From NCBI GenBank assembly GCA_964555935.1, contig CAZKUN010000215.1, forward strand, positions 1 to 15,589: DNA of 15,589 bases, read 5' to 3'. This document shows, in pieces, positions 6,939 to 14,931 of the stretch (within the stretch, counting starts at the first letter, position 1; each line of letters starts with the position of its first letter). The notes beneath the pieces are model-generated. The model did not search any database and was not told the origin of the DNA. It worked only from the letters and a program-made list of their open reading frames with translations. Made by a program: the position numbers and the translations under genes. This DNA comes from CAZKUN01 sp964555935. Its GTDB lineage: Bacteria; Armatimonadota; Zipacnadia; Zipacnadales; VGFC01.

Positions 6939-7323
6939 GGTATCCTCCGGCTTCTGTGCGCATCCCGACGCTTGTTACCGCCCGATATGGTCCGTGGCAA
7001 TGCCTGCTGCCTTCGGGTTCCCCGACCGCATGTGCAGGTTTCTGGAGCCTGGCTGTCGAACGGCCGGCCACTGAGACAGCGAACGCAATTGCAGCGTCGA
7101 GATCGACTTGCGAGGTCTCAGTGACTTCTGCTGCATCGCACACGTCGGCGCGCTCTTCTTCAACCCCCGAATCAACTGGGAACCCACGAGCAAGGGCACC
7201 CTCGTAGCGCTCGCACAACTGCCGGGCAGGAGCGGAGCCGAGGCGATCTCGTGTAGCTTCAGGCGAGCACAGGAATTTGGCTCTGACCGCGAGTTCCGCG
7301 GGGTCCACGTCATCAGGTCGTAG
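6939..7323 (+). pseudogene. Copy A of the tandem paralog family: C-terminal remnant with a +1 frameshift
   Basis: Two frames together match the C-terminal halves of copies B and C. In the first frame LLPPD ... GAWLSNGRPLRQ lines up without gaps with the B segment YPPT ... RFWLNTPG. In both, Trp is 25 residues after the first Pro. At about 7080 one extra base shifts the frame. The continuation (CSVEIDLRGLSDF, GTLVALAQLPGRSG, REFRGVHVIRS) again keeps register with B (YIFELSM, GTLIGWAGLPGSGG, SEFHFLNVTAL). TAG is at 7321-7323. The N-terminal half, including any Tat signal, is gone. It is more diverged from B and C than they are from each other, so it is probably the oldest copy. Confidence 0.6.
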
Positions 7324-7369
7324 CCTCGCGCCGGCAGCGCTCTGATCCTGACGAACTGGGAGACTTGAG

Positions 7370-8258
7370 ATGGAGAAGGACCCTCGAGACGAGCAGAACC
7401 GACGCTCATTCATCACCACCGCAACCGCTGCCGGCGCGGCGGCGTTCCTGGGGAGCGGGGCAGCGGCTGACCGCCGCCTCAACCCGCGGATCAGGCGACC
7501 GACCGTCCGTCCCAGCGCCGATTCCGAGGAGCCCCTCACCCTCACCACTGTCCCCAAGATGCAGACCGATGTGGGCAGGCCCGTTTCGCGCGAACGCTTC
7601 GGAGCGGGCGATCGCGACCCAGACGCCCGCGTCCCGCTTCCAGCCGCGAAGAGCGACCTGCTGAACGCCATCAGGTCCGCGCCTGGGGGAGAGACGACCA
7701 TTGAGTCGCTCGGTGTCTTCGAGCCCGACGCCGGACGCGGCGGGGCCATATACGCGCCGACGGTCGAGCTGGGTGCCCTGGCGAAGAACGACAAGCTGGC
7801 CGCGTGGTACGCCGGTGGCATCACCCTCACGTCGACCGGCTGCACTTCCCGCCAGCGCAAACCGTCGGCGGAGTTCCAGGAAGACCCCATCCTCTACGAC
7901 ACGTCCGCCGCTGTCGTCTACCCCCCCCACACTGCGCGCCCAGGAGTTGCATGTTCGTCCCCATGCCGGAGCCGCTGAGCCCTTCATCCGATTCTGGCTG
8001 AACACGCCAGGCTCCACAGCCCAATCGCTCGGGTATATCTTTGAGTTGAGCATGACCCCTGATCTACTGGGCGAGTTCGACGCGCGGTGGACTGACGGGG
8101 GGGCGTTCGAATTCATCAGAAGCAGTCGAGGGACGCTAATCGGCTGGGCGGGGCTGCCCGGCTCGGGCGGGAAGTGGCACGTTCTGAACCTGACGCAGCT
8201 GCCCGATCTCATGTCCCACCGGTCCGAGTTCCACTTCCTCAACGTGACGGCGCTGTAG
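7370..8258 (+). pseudogene. Copy B of the tandem paralog family: Tat-signal protein with a +1 frameshift in a C8 run
   Basis: GGGAG at 7358-7362 is 7 nt before the ATG. A twin-arginine signal (NRRSFITTATAAGAAAF) occupies residues 10-34, then a low-complexity Arg/Pro/Thr linker and PLTLTTVPKM. The conserved core begins at LLNAIRSAPGGE (98-108). At codons 184-187 (VVYPP) the frame meets eight C (7921-7928). The first frame then stops at 7978, while the +1 frame continues with full homology to copy C (EFDARW, GTLIGWAGLPG, SEFHFLNVTAL) and stops at 8258. Removing one C gives 295 residues, close to the 279 of copy C. This could be real inactivation, phase variation or a homopolymer sequencing error. 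Function is unknown. The mature domain looks beta-rich. Confidence 0.75.
7921..7928 (+). repeat. Run of eight C at the frameshift of copy B
   Basis: The only break between the two halves of copy B falls exactly in this homopolymer. Seven C would restore the frame. Confidence 0.8.
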
Positions 8259-8297
8259 ACCATCGACCGGATCACACGTGACCTGGGAGGAGAGAGC

Positions 8298-9137
8298 ATG
8301 ACCGACAGACGCTCGTTCATAGCCAAAGCCGCCACCATCGGCGTCGGCACAACCCTCGGTGCGGGCGCGTCGGCCCAGCGCCGGCTCGCCCCGCGGACCC
8401 GCCGCACTGCCACCGATGCCGGGCGCGCCACCACGCCACTCACGCTCTCATCGGCTCCCAAGATCGCGCGGAGCACGGCGTCGGTCGGACCTGACTCGCC
8501 CTCGGTCGCTTCCACCCGCGCGACTCGCGCCCAGCCGCCGTCGTCCAGAGACGGCTTGCTCAACGCCATCGCGCGCGCGCCCGGTGGCGAGCAAACGCTC
8601 AGGGACACCGGCGTGTTGGATGGCGAGTATCAGCCGGGCGGCCACGTCTTCCCCCCCCCGTCGGCGCCACTTCTGCAGCTCAGCCAGAACTCGAAACTCG
8701 CCCACGCTTACTCCCAAGGCATCGTCCTTCGACCGGGCGGATGCGAATACCCGCCAGGTGTCGAGCTTGAGACGGAGCCATTGATCTACGATTCGAGGCG
8801 CGGGCATCTCTACGCAGACGTCTTCCAAGACCGGCGTGCCGATGTCGATGCCACCCATGTTCCCGACGGCAAGCCATTCATCACCTTTGGCATCCTGGCA
8901 CCGGAATCGGCGCACCAGCAGCTCTTCTACGTCGTCGAACTCGATATCGACCGCATCCGCGGGGAGTTCGATGCTCAGATCAACTTCAACGCCGTCGAGT
9001 TAGGCAGTGCGAGCGAGACGCGCTACGTGGGTCTGCTACAGCTCTCAGGGGGGATGCCGCATTTTCTGACACTCTCGAGCCGGGAGAATGCCAAGGGGCT
9101 CTCCGAGTTCCGCTTCCTTAGCGTGACGGCGCTGTAG
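8298..9137 (+). CDS. Copy C of the tandem paralog family: intact Tat-exported protein of unknown function
   Basis: The gene encodes 279 residues. GGAGGAG at 8286-8292 lies 5 nt before the ATG. Residues 3-27 form a twin-arginine signal (DRRSFIAKAATIGVG, cleavage near ASA), predicting export of a folded product. Residues 28-85 are a low-complexity Arg/Thr/Ser/Pro linker. The core follows with LLNAIARAPGGE (87-98), GIVLRPGGCEYPP (131-143), PLIYDS (151-156), YVVELDIDRIRGEFDA (201-216) and the terminal SEFRFLSVTAL. These blocks recur in order in copy B, and the later ones in copy A. The last 33 bases before the stop are almost identical to those of copy B. Strand-rich, with a single mature Cys (139) that is shared with B. 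No known domain is recognised. It is convergent with the giant propeller gene, 62 bases apart. Confidence 0.8.
   Translation: MTDRRSFIAKAATIGVGTTLGAGASAQRRLAPRTRRTATDAGRATTPLTLSSAPKIARSTASVGPDSPSVASTRATRAQPPSSRDGLLNAIARAPGGEQTLRDTGVLDGEYQPGGHVFPPPSAPLLQLSQNSKLAHAYSQGIVLRPGGCEYPPGVELETEPLIYDSRRGHLYADVFQDRRADVDATHVPDGKPFITFGILAPESAHQQLFYVVELDIDRIRGEFDAQINFNAVELGSASETRYVGLLQLSGGMPHFLTLSSRENAKGLSEFRFLSVTAL
8651..8659 (+). repeat. Run of nine C inside copy C
   Basis: This encodes the FPPP stretch at residues 118-121. The count of nine keeps the frame open. It is at a different place in the gene from the C8 run of copy B, so the two runs are independent. Confidence 0.8.
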
Positions 9138-9199
9138 CCTGCCGGGTCCCCGAGGGCGATCGAAGCTGGTGCCTCCGCGAGTTGGGGGAGGGAGAAGCC

Positions 9200-12100
9200 T
9201 CATGGTGCGCTGCTGCTTCTGAAACCGAAGCTGTACAGGCGCACTCCCGGCGCGCCCAGGTGGAAACGCAGGCGGATGTCCCGGCCAGCGGGCAACGCGG
9301 CGCCCCCAGTCCAGACCACCGGCACAGCCAGCCCGTCCTCGGTCGGCATCTGGCAGTCGTCCAGGCCGAATCCCTCCAAGGCCGTGCCCGTAGCGGCGTC
9401 AAGCACTGCCACGGCAAACGCATGGGGCTTATCGGCCAGCCCCTCGATGTTCACCGCAAGACTCTTGCTCGTCCCGGTCGGTGACTGGATGGGGATGGTG
9501 GTGATCGTCGCGCGGCTGCGCCCCGCGCGCGGCGTGTAGTAGGTCCATCCGTTCACGCGAATGGTGGCCAAGCCGACTTCCGTCAGATTGTGACCAAAGC
9601 CATCCGTGCCTTCGCGACGCCCGGCGGTGCCCCGGTAGTAGACGCGGACCGTCTCCCCCTCAAGCATGGGCGACATTTGGAAGATGTAACCTGAGTCCCA
9701 GGCCCCCGGTGGGCCGACGGGGAGGGTCCGTTCCCCATTTTTGACGCGCGTGAAGTTGAACCCGTCACGGCTGACGGCGATACTCACATCCGTCAACGGA
9801 CGCCCTTGTCTTCCGGGCCAGTAGAAACAGAAATACAGCCCTTCGGCCACGCGCACGCTGGAGGCATAGATCTCGTCCTCGCCCTTGCCCGCGACCGAGT
9901 CCATGTACACCTGCCCGCGCATGGCGTAGCGTGTCCCGGTCCCAATCATGTCTTCCGCCGGCCTCGTTCCGTAGGGGTCGTCCACGTCCAGGAGGTGCTC
10001 CATGCCGCCCCAACGCAGCAGATCCTTGCTCCAGATCACTCCCCAGGAGCGGCCTGTCTCTGTGTAGACCCGGCTGTAGATGCGAATCGGTCGTTCCGGG
10101 TCTTCCGGCATGAACACGCTAGGCCGCCCTCCTTCACGCATGGATTCCACGGCGGCGGTCTCCGTTCGGCCGGCCCAACTGATGCCGTCCGGGGAGTACT
10201 CCGTCCAGTACTTGCCGCGTTCCTCAGGAGTGTAGCCAAGACGCACGTGTTTGCGCGCCGGATCGGACTGATCGGGATTCAGATACTGCTTCGGCGCCCT
10301 GTTCTCAGGTCCGCTCTTCCAGTATTCCAGGGGACGGCTCGGCGTCGCCTCGGCCTCGGGGAGGTCATCGGGAAGCGCGTCCACTTTCTGGAAATGCACG
10401 CCGTCACGGCTGACGGCCAGCCCGTGGCGCGGCGTGCCGTCGTCGCGGCCTCCCTCGGGCGAAGAGTACCTCATGACATACGTATCCCCGTGCCGGGCTA
10501 CCGAAGCCCCCCAAACGATGGAGTTGCTGCCGCGGGGGGACAGGCAGGGGTAGGGGCTGGGTTTGGTCATCGGATTGAGCACGAACTCGGCACCGGCTGT
10601 TCCCGCTACTTCAAGCGAGTCCAGGAAGAGCACCTCGCGGTCTTCGGCTGTCGAAAGCGATGCGATCCGGACCCGGTCGAAGATCGCGCGGTTGTTGCCG
10701 CCCGCGGCGGCGGCAAAGAACAGCACGCCCACGTCCTCGGCGCCGCCTGGGGCACGTTTCTCGGCAGTCACCGGCAGGCAGGGCGCGTTGAAGGGGCCGC
10801 GGCATTCCTGCACTTGACCGAACTCCTCGCCCATCCAGCGGGCGCTGTAAGCCCAGCGCCGGGTCGTATTCTGCCAGAGCGCCCAGACCACGCCCCGCGG
10901 ATCGCGAAACATCACCGGCCAGCCCAACTGCTCGATCTGCGGGAAGATCCGGCCGTGGTGCCGCTTGCTCCACATACCACGGCGGAAAACGCCGATCTCC
11001 TCGGCGGCGGTGATGACACCGGTGCGCCAGCCGTTCTCGCTCAACGTAGCATAGCCAAGGATGGCACCCCCTCCGGCGCGTGGAGAGAGCGTGTTGCCGA
11101 TGTCGAGGGGGATGCTCCGCAACCCCTCGTGCAGGAAGGTGACTAGCGGGCGCCCGTCGACAATCATGATCGAGGGATGGAACACATACTCCCGCGCCAC
11201 CCGCTCGGGCGGCTGCCACTTCCCTTCTGGCGTGCGCCGCGCAACCCAAATGCAGAAGTCCCGCCGGAAGGCCAGGTACACGGAACCGTCGGGCGCAACG
11301 TCCATGACCGCATCCTGGCATTCCCGCTCGGACATGGGAAGCCTGCCGCCGCGCACGGGCATTTCCGGCATCCCCGCCGCGCGCCCCCCGGCCGTCTCAG
11401 CTCTCGCCCCGGTCACCGACTGGAAGTACACGCTATCGTCCCGCGCGTAACTGACCACGACTGTCCCGGCGGCATCCCGCATGACGTCCCCCGCACGGCA
11501 GGGCCCCTTGGCCAACCGTCTCGGCTCCGACCAAGCCTTCTTCTCACCCAGTGTATCCAGGCTGCTTGTCCCGAGATCCGCCTGCGCGTGCCACAGGCCG
11601 TCAGGACGGTGCCAGACCACATGCAGCGAGTTCTCCCCATCTGACGCCATGCTCGCGCGTCTCGCCTCGCCTTGCCCTGGGAGCAGGGCTGAATCCCCCG
11701 TGGCCAGCAATGGCACGGTCGTCAGGTCGCCGCCCCGCGGGCGGTACGGGTTGCCGGACGTGCCCCGCCTCCAGGCCAGGAAGATCCTCCCCACATCCTG
11801 TTCGAGCAGAACCAGCCAATTGCCCAAAGAGTCCCGCGCAATCTGGCGGCCGTTCCACGGCAGCACATCAAACCCCGACATCGCCCGGTCGCGGTCGGCC
11901 GCTTGCGCCGAGATCTCCAGCCCGGTGCCCGTCCCCGGGGCGCGCAGGACAAACGGGTCCCACATGTTCACGTAATCCGCCGGCTCCTCGGGCATCGGCG
12001 GCATCGTGGTGTGTAGGGGGTTCTCGCCACTCCCTCCGTCCGCGCCTCTCCGGAGCGGCCTCCAGTATTCCTCGGCCTCCCTGGCGCGCAGTTCCGCGGC

Positions 12101-12871
12101 ATGGCGCTGCCGTTCCCGCCCCCGGTCTCGCTCCATGACCCGTTCCGCTTCCGGAACGGATACGGCCAGAATGTCGTCCACATAGACTCGCGCAGGCAGC
12201 GTGGAGGCGCCGAAGTGCGGATAGAGATCAAGCCCGTTGAACGAAAGCTCGTCCACGTAGGAGATCGCCGTGCAAAGCTCCACCCACTCGGAGGCCGCAC
12301 TCGCGCGATAGGAGAGGGCATAGGTCTTCTCCGCCTCGTCCACGAAGAACCGGAACTGCCACCACGTCCCCACCGGCATCACAGCGGCGTATTCCCAGTC
12401 GCCGTCGGCGTTGCTGAACCCGACCCGGCCATCGGTGCCCGCCAGGAAAGCGAGGCCGCCGTGGGAGTCATCCTCGACCACATTGACCACTACCGCGCCG
12501 CCCTCCCCGCGCTTGAGCCAGAAGGACAGTTCGAAGGCGCTGTCGGGCCCCCGCAGCGGGACCGAGCGGCCGATGCGCCAATGGGCCCGCACTCCAAAGC
12601 TGCTGTCCGAATAGCCGCAGACGACGGCCAGGGCGTTGCTCCCGCTGTGCATCGCCGTGTCAGCGGCGTTGGCCAGCCGGTTGGATTCGGGCGGGCTGCC
12701 GGTGTGGGGATACAAGGGGCCGAAACGACCGCCCACATCGTCCGGGCTGCCCTGATCGCCGGAAGCGTCAACCGTGAAGTCCTCGAATCCCTGCTGCAGA
12801 ATAGTGTCCCCCCCTGCCGCGCCGCAGCAGGCCGTTAGAAAGGACGCCAGGCCAAGAGACAACCATTTCAT
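9200..12871 (-). CDS. Giant secreted beta-propeller protein (1223 aa), GH32/43- or sialidase-like
   Basis: The ATG at 12871 has AAGGAG 7 nt upstream (12884-12879) and a short signal peptide whose LTAC at residues 12-15 fits a lipobox. The frame is open up to 13303, but without a start site or protein character. Residues 25-240 resemble a LamG/concanavalin-type jelly roll (FELSFWLKRG, VGTWWQFRFF, ARVYVDDILAV). Residues 245-275 are a charged helical linker. The remainder carries propeller-like strands with Asp-box-like motifs: SRDGVHF near 820, SPDGISW near 894 and SRDGFNF near 1035. The last about 120 residues (LAVNIEGL, DDCQMP, VVWTGG, IRLRFHL, LYSFGF) are the beta-sandwich I know from planctomycete GH32/43-like proteins. 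Glycan binding or hydrolysis outside the cell is inferred. Catalytic acids cannot be assigned. Confidence 0.85.
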   Translation of the reverse strand: MKWLSLGLASFLTACCGAAGGDTILQQGFEDFTVDASGDQGSPDDVGGRFGPLYPHTGSPPESNRLANAADTAMHSGSNALAVVCGYSDSSFGVRAHWRIGRSVPLRGPDSAFELSFWLKRGEGGAVVVNVVEDDSHGGLAFLAGTDGRVGFSNADGDWEYAAVMPVGTWWQFRFFVDEAEKTYALSYRASAASEWVELCTAISYVDELSFNGLDLYPHFGASTLPARVYVDDILAVSVPEAERVMERDRGRERQRHAAELRAREAEEYWRPLRRGADGGSGENPLHTTMPPMPEEPADYVNMWDPFVLRAPGTGTGLEISAQAADRDRAMSGFDVLPWNGRQIARDSLGNWLVLLEQDVGRIFLAWRRGTSGNPYRPRGGDLTTVPLLATGDSALLPGQGEARRASMASDGENSLHVVWHRPDGLWHAQADLGTSSLDTLGEKKAWSEPRRLAKGPCRAGDVMRDAAGTVVVSYARDDSVYFQSVTGARAETAGGRAAGMPEMPVRGGRLPMSERECQDAVMDVAPDGSVYLAFRRDFCIWVARRTPEGKWQPPERVAREYVFHPSIMIVDGRPLVTFLHEGLRSIPLDIGNTLSPRAGGGAILGYATLSENGWRTGVITAAEEIGVFRRGMWSKRHHGRIFPQIEQLGWPVMFRDPRGVVWALWQNTTRRWAYSARWMGEEFGQVQECRGPFNAPCLPVTAEKRAPGGAEDVGVLFFAAAAGGNNRAIFDRVRIASLSTAEDREVLFLDSLEVAGTAGAEFVLNPMTKPSPYPCLSPRGSNSIVWGASVARHGDTYVMRYSSPEGGRDDGTPRHGLAVSRDGVHFQKVDALPDDLPEAEATPSRPLEYWKSGPENRAPKQYLNPDQSDPARKHVRLGYTPEERGKYWTEYSPDGISWAGRTETAAVESMREGGRPSVFMPEDPERPIRIYSRVYTETGRSWGVIWSKDLLRWGGMEHLLDVDDPYGTRPAEDMIGTGTRYAMRGQVYMDSVAGKGEDEIYASSVRVAEGLYFCFYWPGRQGRPLTDVSIAVSRDGFNFTRVKNGERTLPVGPPGAWDSGYIFQMSPMLEGETVRVYYRGTAGRREGTDGFGHNLTEVGLATIRVNGWTYYTPRAGRSRATITTIPIQSPTGTSKSLAVNIEGLADKPHAFAVAVLDAATGTALEGFGLDDCQMPTEDGLAVPVVWTGGAALPAGRDIRLRFHLGAPGVRLYSFGFRSSSAP

Positions 12872-13326
12872 CTCCTTACTCCTTTGGGCGTTGTGCGGCT
12901 GTATCGCGCAGGTATAGTGGACCCCGGTTCGCGGACCCGTGGGGTGCCAAGACTGATTACCCAGGATTCCGCATATGGAACTGGGCGCCCCGGCGTTGGC
13001 TGAACGGTTAGCCGTTCGTTGCAGTGCTTCGCCGACCGGGTTCCCGAAACCTGGACATCCGCCGGTGAGACGCAAGATCCTCCGGTTCTGCCACTCGTCC
13101 TGGGGGTCTGTTGGCTTCGCTTGTGCTGACAGGCTGGACGGCAGGCGTGACGCCGGTTCCGCAGCGCCAGGGCTTACATCACCTCTGAAGCCACGGGAAT
13201 ATCTCCGGCGTCCCGTCATGGGGGCGCTGGTGACGGCGACCTGACACGGATGCCCAGCCTTGGCGGTTGCATAGAGTCCTCTGGCGCCGCACGATGGAGC
13301 CACAACCCCAGACGCCTATCCGGGAG
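12872..13326. other. 455-base stretch without a supported gene, upstream of the propeller gene
   Basis: This should hold the promoter and leader of the minus-strand propeller gene. The only clear structure is GAACGG (13002-13007) and CCGTTC (13012-13017) around TTAG, which is operator-sized. The frame open to 13303 on the minus strand lacks protein character. Near 13268-13280 the minus strand encodes GLYAT, which could be a trace of the truncated DUF4838-like gene just upstream (families of that type have a LYAVY strand at that point), but this is too short to claim. No sigma-70 promoter is convincing. Confidence 0.4.
13002..13017. repeat. 6-bp inverted repeat GAACGG-TTAG-CCGTTC upstream of the propeller gene
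   Basis: Located about 130 bases before the propeller start codon. The compact two-fold symmetry is like a repressor operator or a small hairpin. There is no second copy in the window and no regulator gene nearby, so any function is a guess. Confidence 0.3.
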
Positions 13327-13704
13327 TCATGACCCGGTGATGGGGTCGTCGCCCCCGGCCAGGACGATCGTGCCGCCCCTCTCCGCGACGAGGAACTCCC
13401 AAGGCTGCAGGGCGTCCACGGGAAAGCCGAGAGACTTGCCGAGGGCGGTGTCACCGACGGCGATCCTGACCATGACATCGGGGACGTCGGGCTCGGATAC
13501 GATGGGCGGTTCCTCGCCAGTGATCTTCTCGAGGTGGTACTGGAGTTCGAGAGCGGCGAACTGGGCGCTGCTGGTGGGAGCCGCCGAGAGGACGACGGCG
13601 GTCGACTTGTTGCCGGTCTCCATGACCAGGACGTCGCGTGGTGCGGCGAGGGCGGCGGAAGTCAGGGAGAGCGTAATGACTGTGAAGATCGCGATGAAGC
13701 GCAT
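13327..13704 (-). pseudogene. N-terminal fragment of a DUF4838/GH67N-type secreted protein
   Basis: AAGGGAAG directly before the ATG (13704) serves as ribosome binding site. Residues 1-21 are a Sec signal peptide (FIAIFTVITLSLTSAALA). The following 100 residues have the order seen in alpha-glucuronidase N-terminal-like domains: a helix ELQYHLEKITGEEPPIV (53-69), then VMVRIAVGDT (77-86), WEFLVAERGGTIVLAGGDDP (102-121). Proteins of this kind usually have 500-1000 residues, and the domain normally continues after GGDD with a LYAVY-containing helix. Here TGA at 13329-13327 ends the frame four residues after the motif, so only the start survives. It is probably inactive or non-functional as an enzyme, though a small exported domain could still be made. 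It is divergent from the rhamnosidase-like piece at 14068. Confidence 0.7.
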
Positions 13705-14067
13705 GGTCTTCCCTTCCGGTGGGGCTGGCCGATCCGCATCCAGGGGGCTTCAGGAGCGGACACCCTACACGCAGCCTGCGCACATGCACCACGCCCCGCC
13801 GATCACGCCCGACAGCCCGCCTGCCGGGCCGTCATCTAGGTAGGGCGATGGACGATGACCAGTTGCCCCGGCGAACGTCCGGGGTCCTCCATCGGTGGTG
13901 GTGTTGGCGGGCCCGTGGGGATAGTCGCCAGGGCCGGTGCGCCCGGTCTGCCCGATCAACAAGGACTCCCTCTCGGCGGCCCGGAAGTCAACACAGACGG
14001 CTCCGATGTGGCTGATGCGACTAACCGCACGTGGCACCGCGAATCCCCGCCGACAGAGGCACGATCG
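13705..14067. other. 363-base divergent intergenic region with a nested palindrome
   Basis: This lies between two divergently oriented secreted-protein starts, so it should carry both promoters. The plus-strand frame of the right gene is open from 13855, but this part is Gly/Pro-rich and lacks a ribosome binding site, and the signal peptide begins at 14068. No recognisable -35/-10 pair or RNA gene is seen. The notable structure is the nested inverted repeat at 13846-13894. Confidence 0.45.
13846..13894. repeat. Nested inverted repeat in the divergent intergenic region
   Basis: Outer arms CGATGGA (13846-13852) and TCCATCG (13888-13894) enclose inner arms CCCCGG (13866-13871) and CCGGGG (13879-13884), with a 7-nt loop. 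Both arm pairs are perfect. It could fold as a two-storey hairpin in the leader of the gene at 14068 or be a protein-binding site. Confidence 0.45.
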
Positions 14068-14931
14068 ATGCGCGTTCTCCGGACAGCAATCCTCCTGTGT
14101 TCCCTGCCGCTTGGGGCGACGGCGGACCCCATCCGCGTCGTCGACCTCACCGGCGGCTCGCCAGGGCTACCCGTCGCCGCTGCCCTGGAGAACCTCGGGA
14201 ATCGAGTGGCACCCGACCCAGCGGGCGACGTGTCGCAGCTTCCGGCCGGGAGCATCCTCGTACTAGACGGCGCCTCCGACCTTGGCGCCCTGCAAGGCGA
14301 AGACGGGAGGCTGGCGGATTTCGTGAGCCGCGGCGGCGGCGTGCTGGTGGCTGGTCTCCCGGACACACTGCCGGCAACGGCAGGGCTGTGGCGCGCCCTG
14401 GGGGTGGCTGCGCCGGCCGATGTCCCCTCAGCCGACCTCTTCCCCGACGACTCCGGCAACTGGATGTGGATACCCACGCAGGCGGGTGAACAGCCGGACC
14501 ACACTCGATACATCCGTAAGGGCTTCACCGTCGAGAAGGCCGTCAAACGTGCGTCTGTCCGATGTACTGCGGACAATCTCTGCTGGGCCTACCTCAACGG
14601 TGACCCAATCGGCGACCACTGGAGCTGGTACGATCACGAGGTCTGGGATATCACCGACCAGCTCCGCCAGGGCCTGAACGTGCTCTCAGTCAAAGCCCGC
14701 AATGTTGACGGCCCAGGCGGGTTCTTCGCCCAGGTCGGCATCGAGTACCAATATGGCACCCGCGAGCTGATCGCGAGCGATCAGACCTGGCTATTCCACA
14801 TCTCTGAGGAGCCGAACTGGACGGCGGCGGACTTCGATGACTCATCCTGGGGGCTGGCGACCAACATCCTGCCGATGGCCCAGCACACCAGTGACCTCCC
14901 CCCATTAACGGTACCACTCACAGTCTCATAG
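14068..14931 (+). pseudogene. N-terminal part of a secreted glycan-active protein (GATase1-like plus rhamnosidase-N-like domains), truncated
   Basis: AGAGG at 14055-14059 lies 8 nt before the ATG, followed by a Sec signal peptide (MRVLRTAILLCSLPLGATA). Residues 22-115 alternate strands and helices with SILVLDGASDLGAL and FVSRGGGVLVAGLP, like the class I glutamine-amidotransferase-like fold found in secreted hydrolases. Residues 148-275 form a jelly-roll domain like that at the N-terminus of bacterial alpha-L-rhamnosidases: YIRKGFTV, AYLNGDPIGDHWSWYDHEVW, LRQGLNVLSVKARN, WTAADFDDSSWG. At about residue 272 (14881) the sequence loses protein character and stops at 14931, overlapping the end of an opposing fragment. 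Any catalytic domain is missing. The frame itself is intact for 287 residues, so a truncated binding protein could be made. Confidence 0.7.

Noticed and set aside
7406..8608. Minus-strand open frame of 400 codons across copies B and C
   Set aside because: The plus strand shows paired homology between B and C with Tat signals. The antisense frame has no family pattern.
9806..11146. Long plus-strand open frame (446 codons) inside the propeller gene
   Set aside because: It is antisense to a protein with signal peptide and domain signatures. The composition is Arg/Pro/Gly-rich with no ribosome binding site, as expected from high-GC third-position bias.
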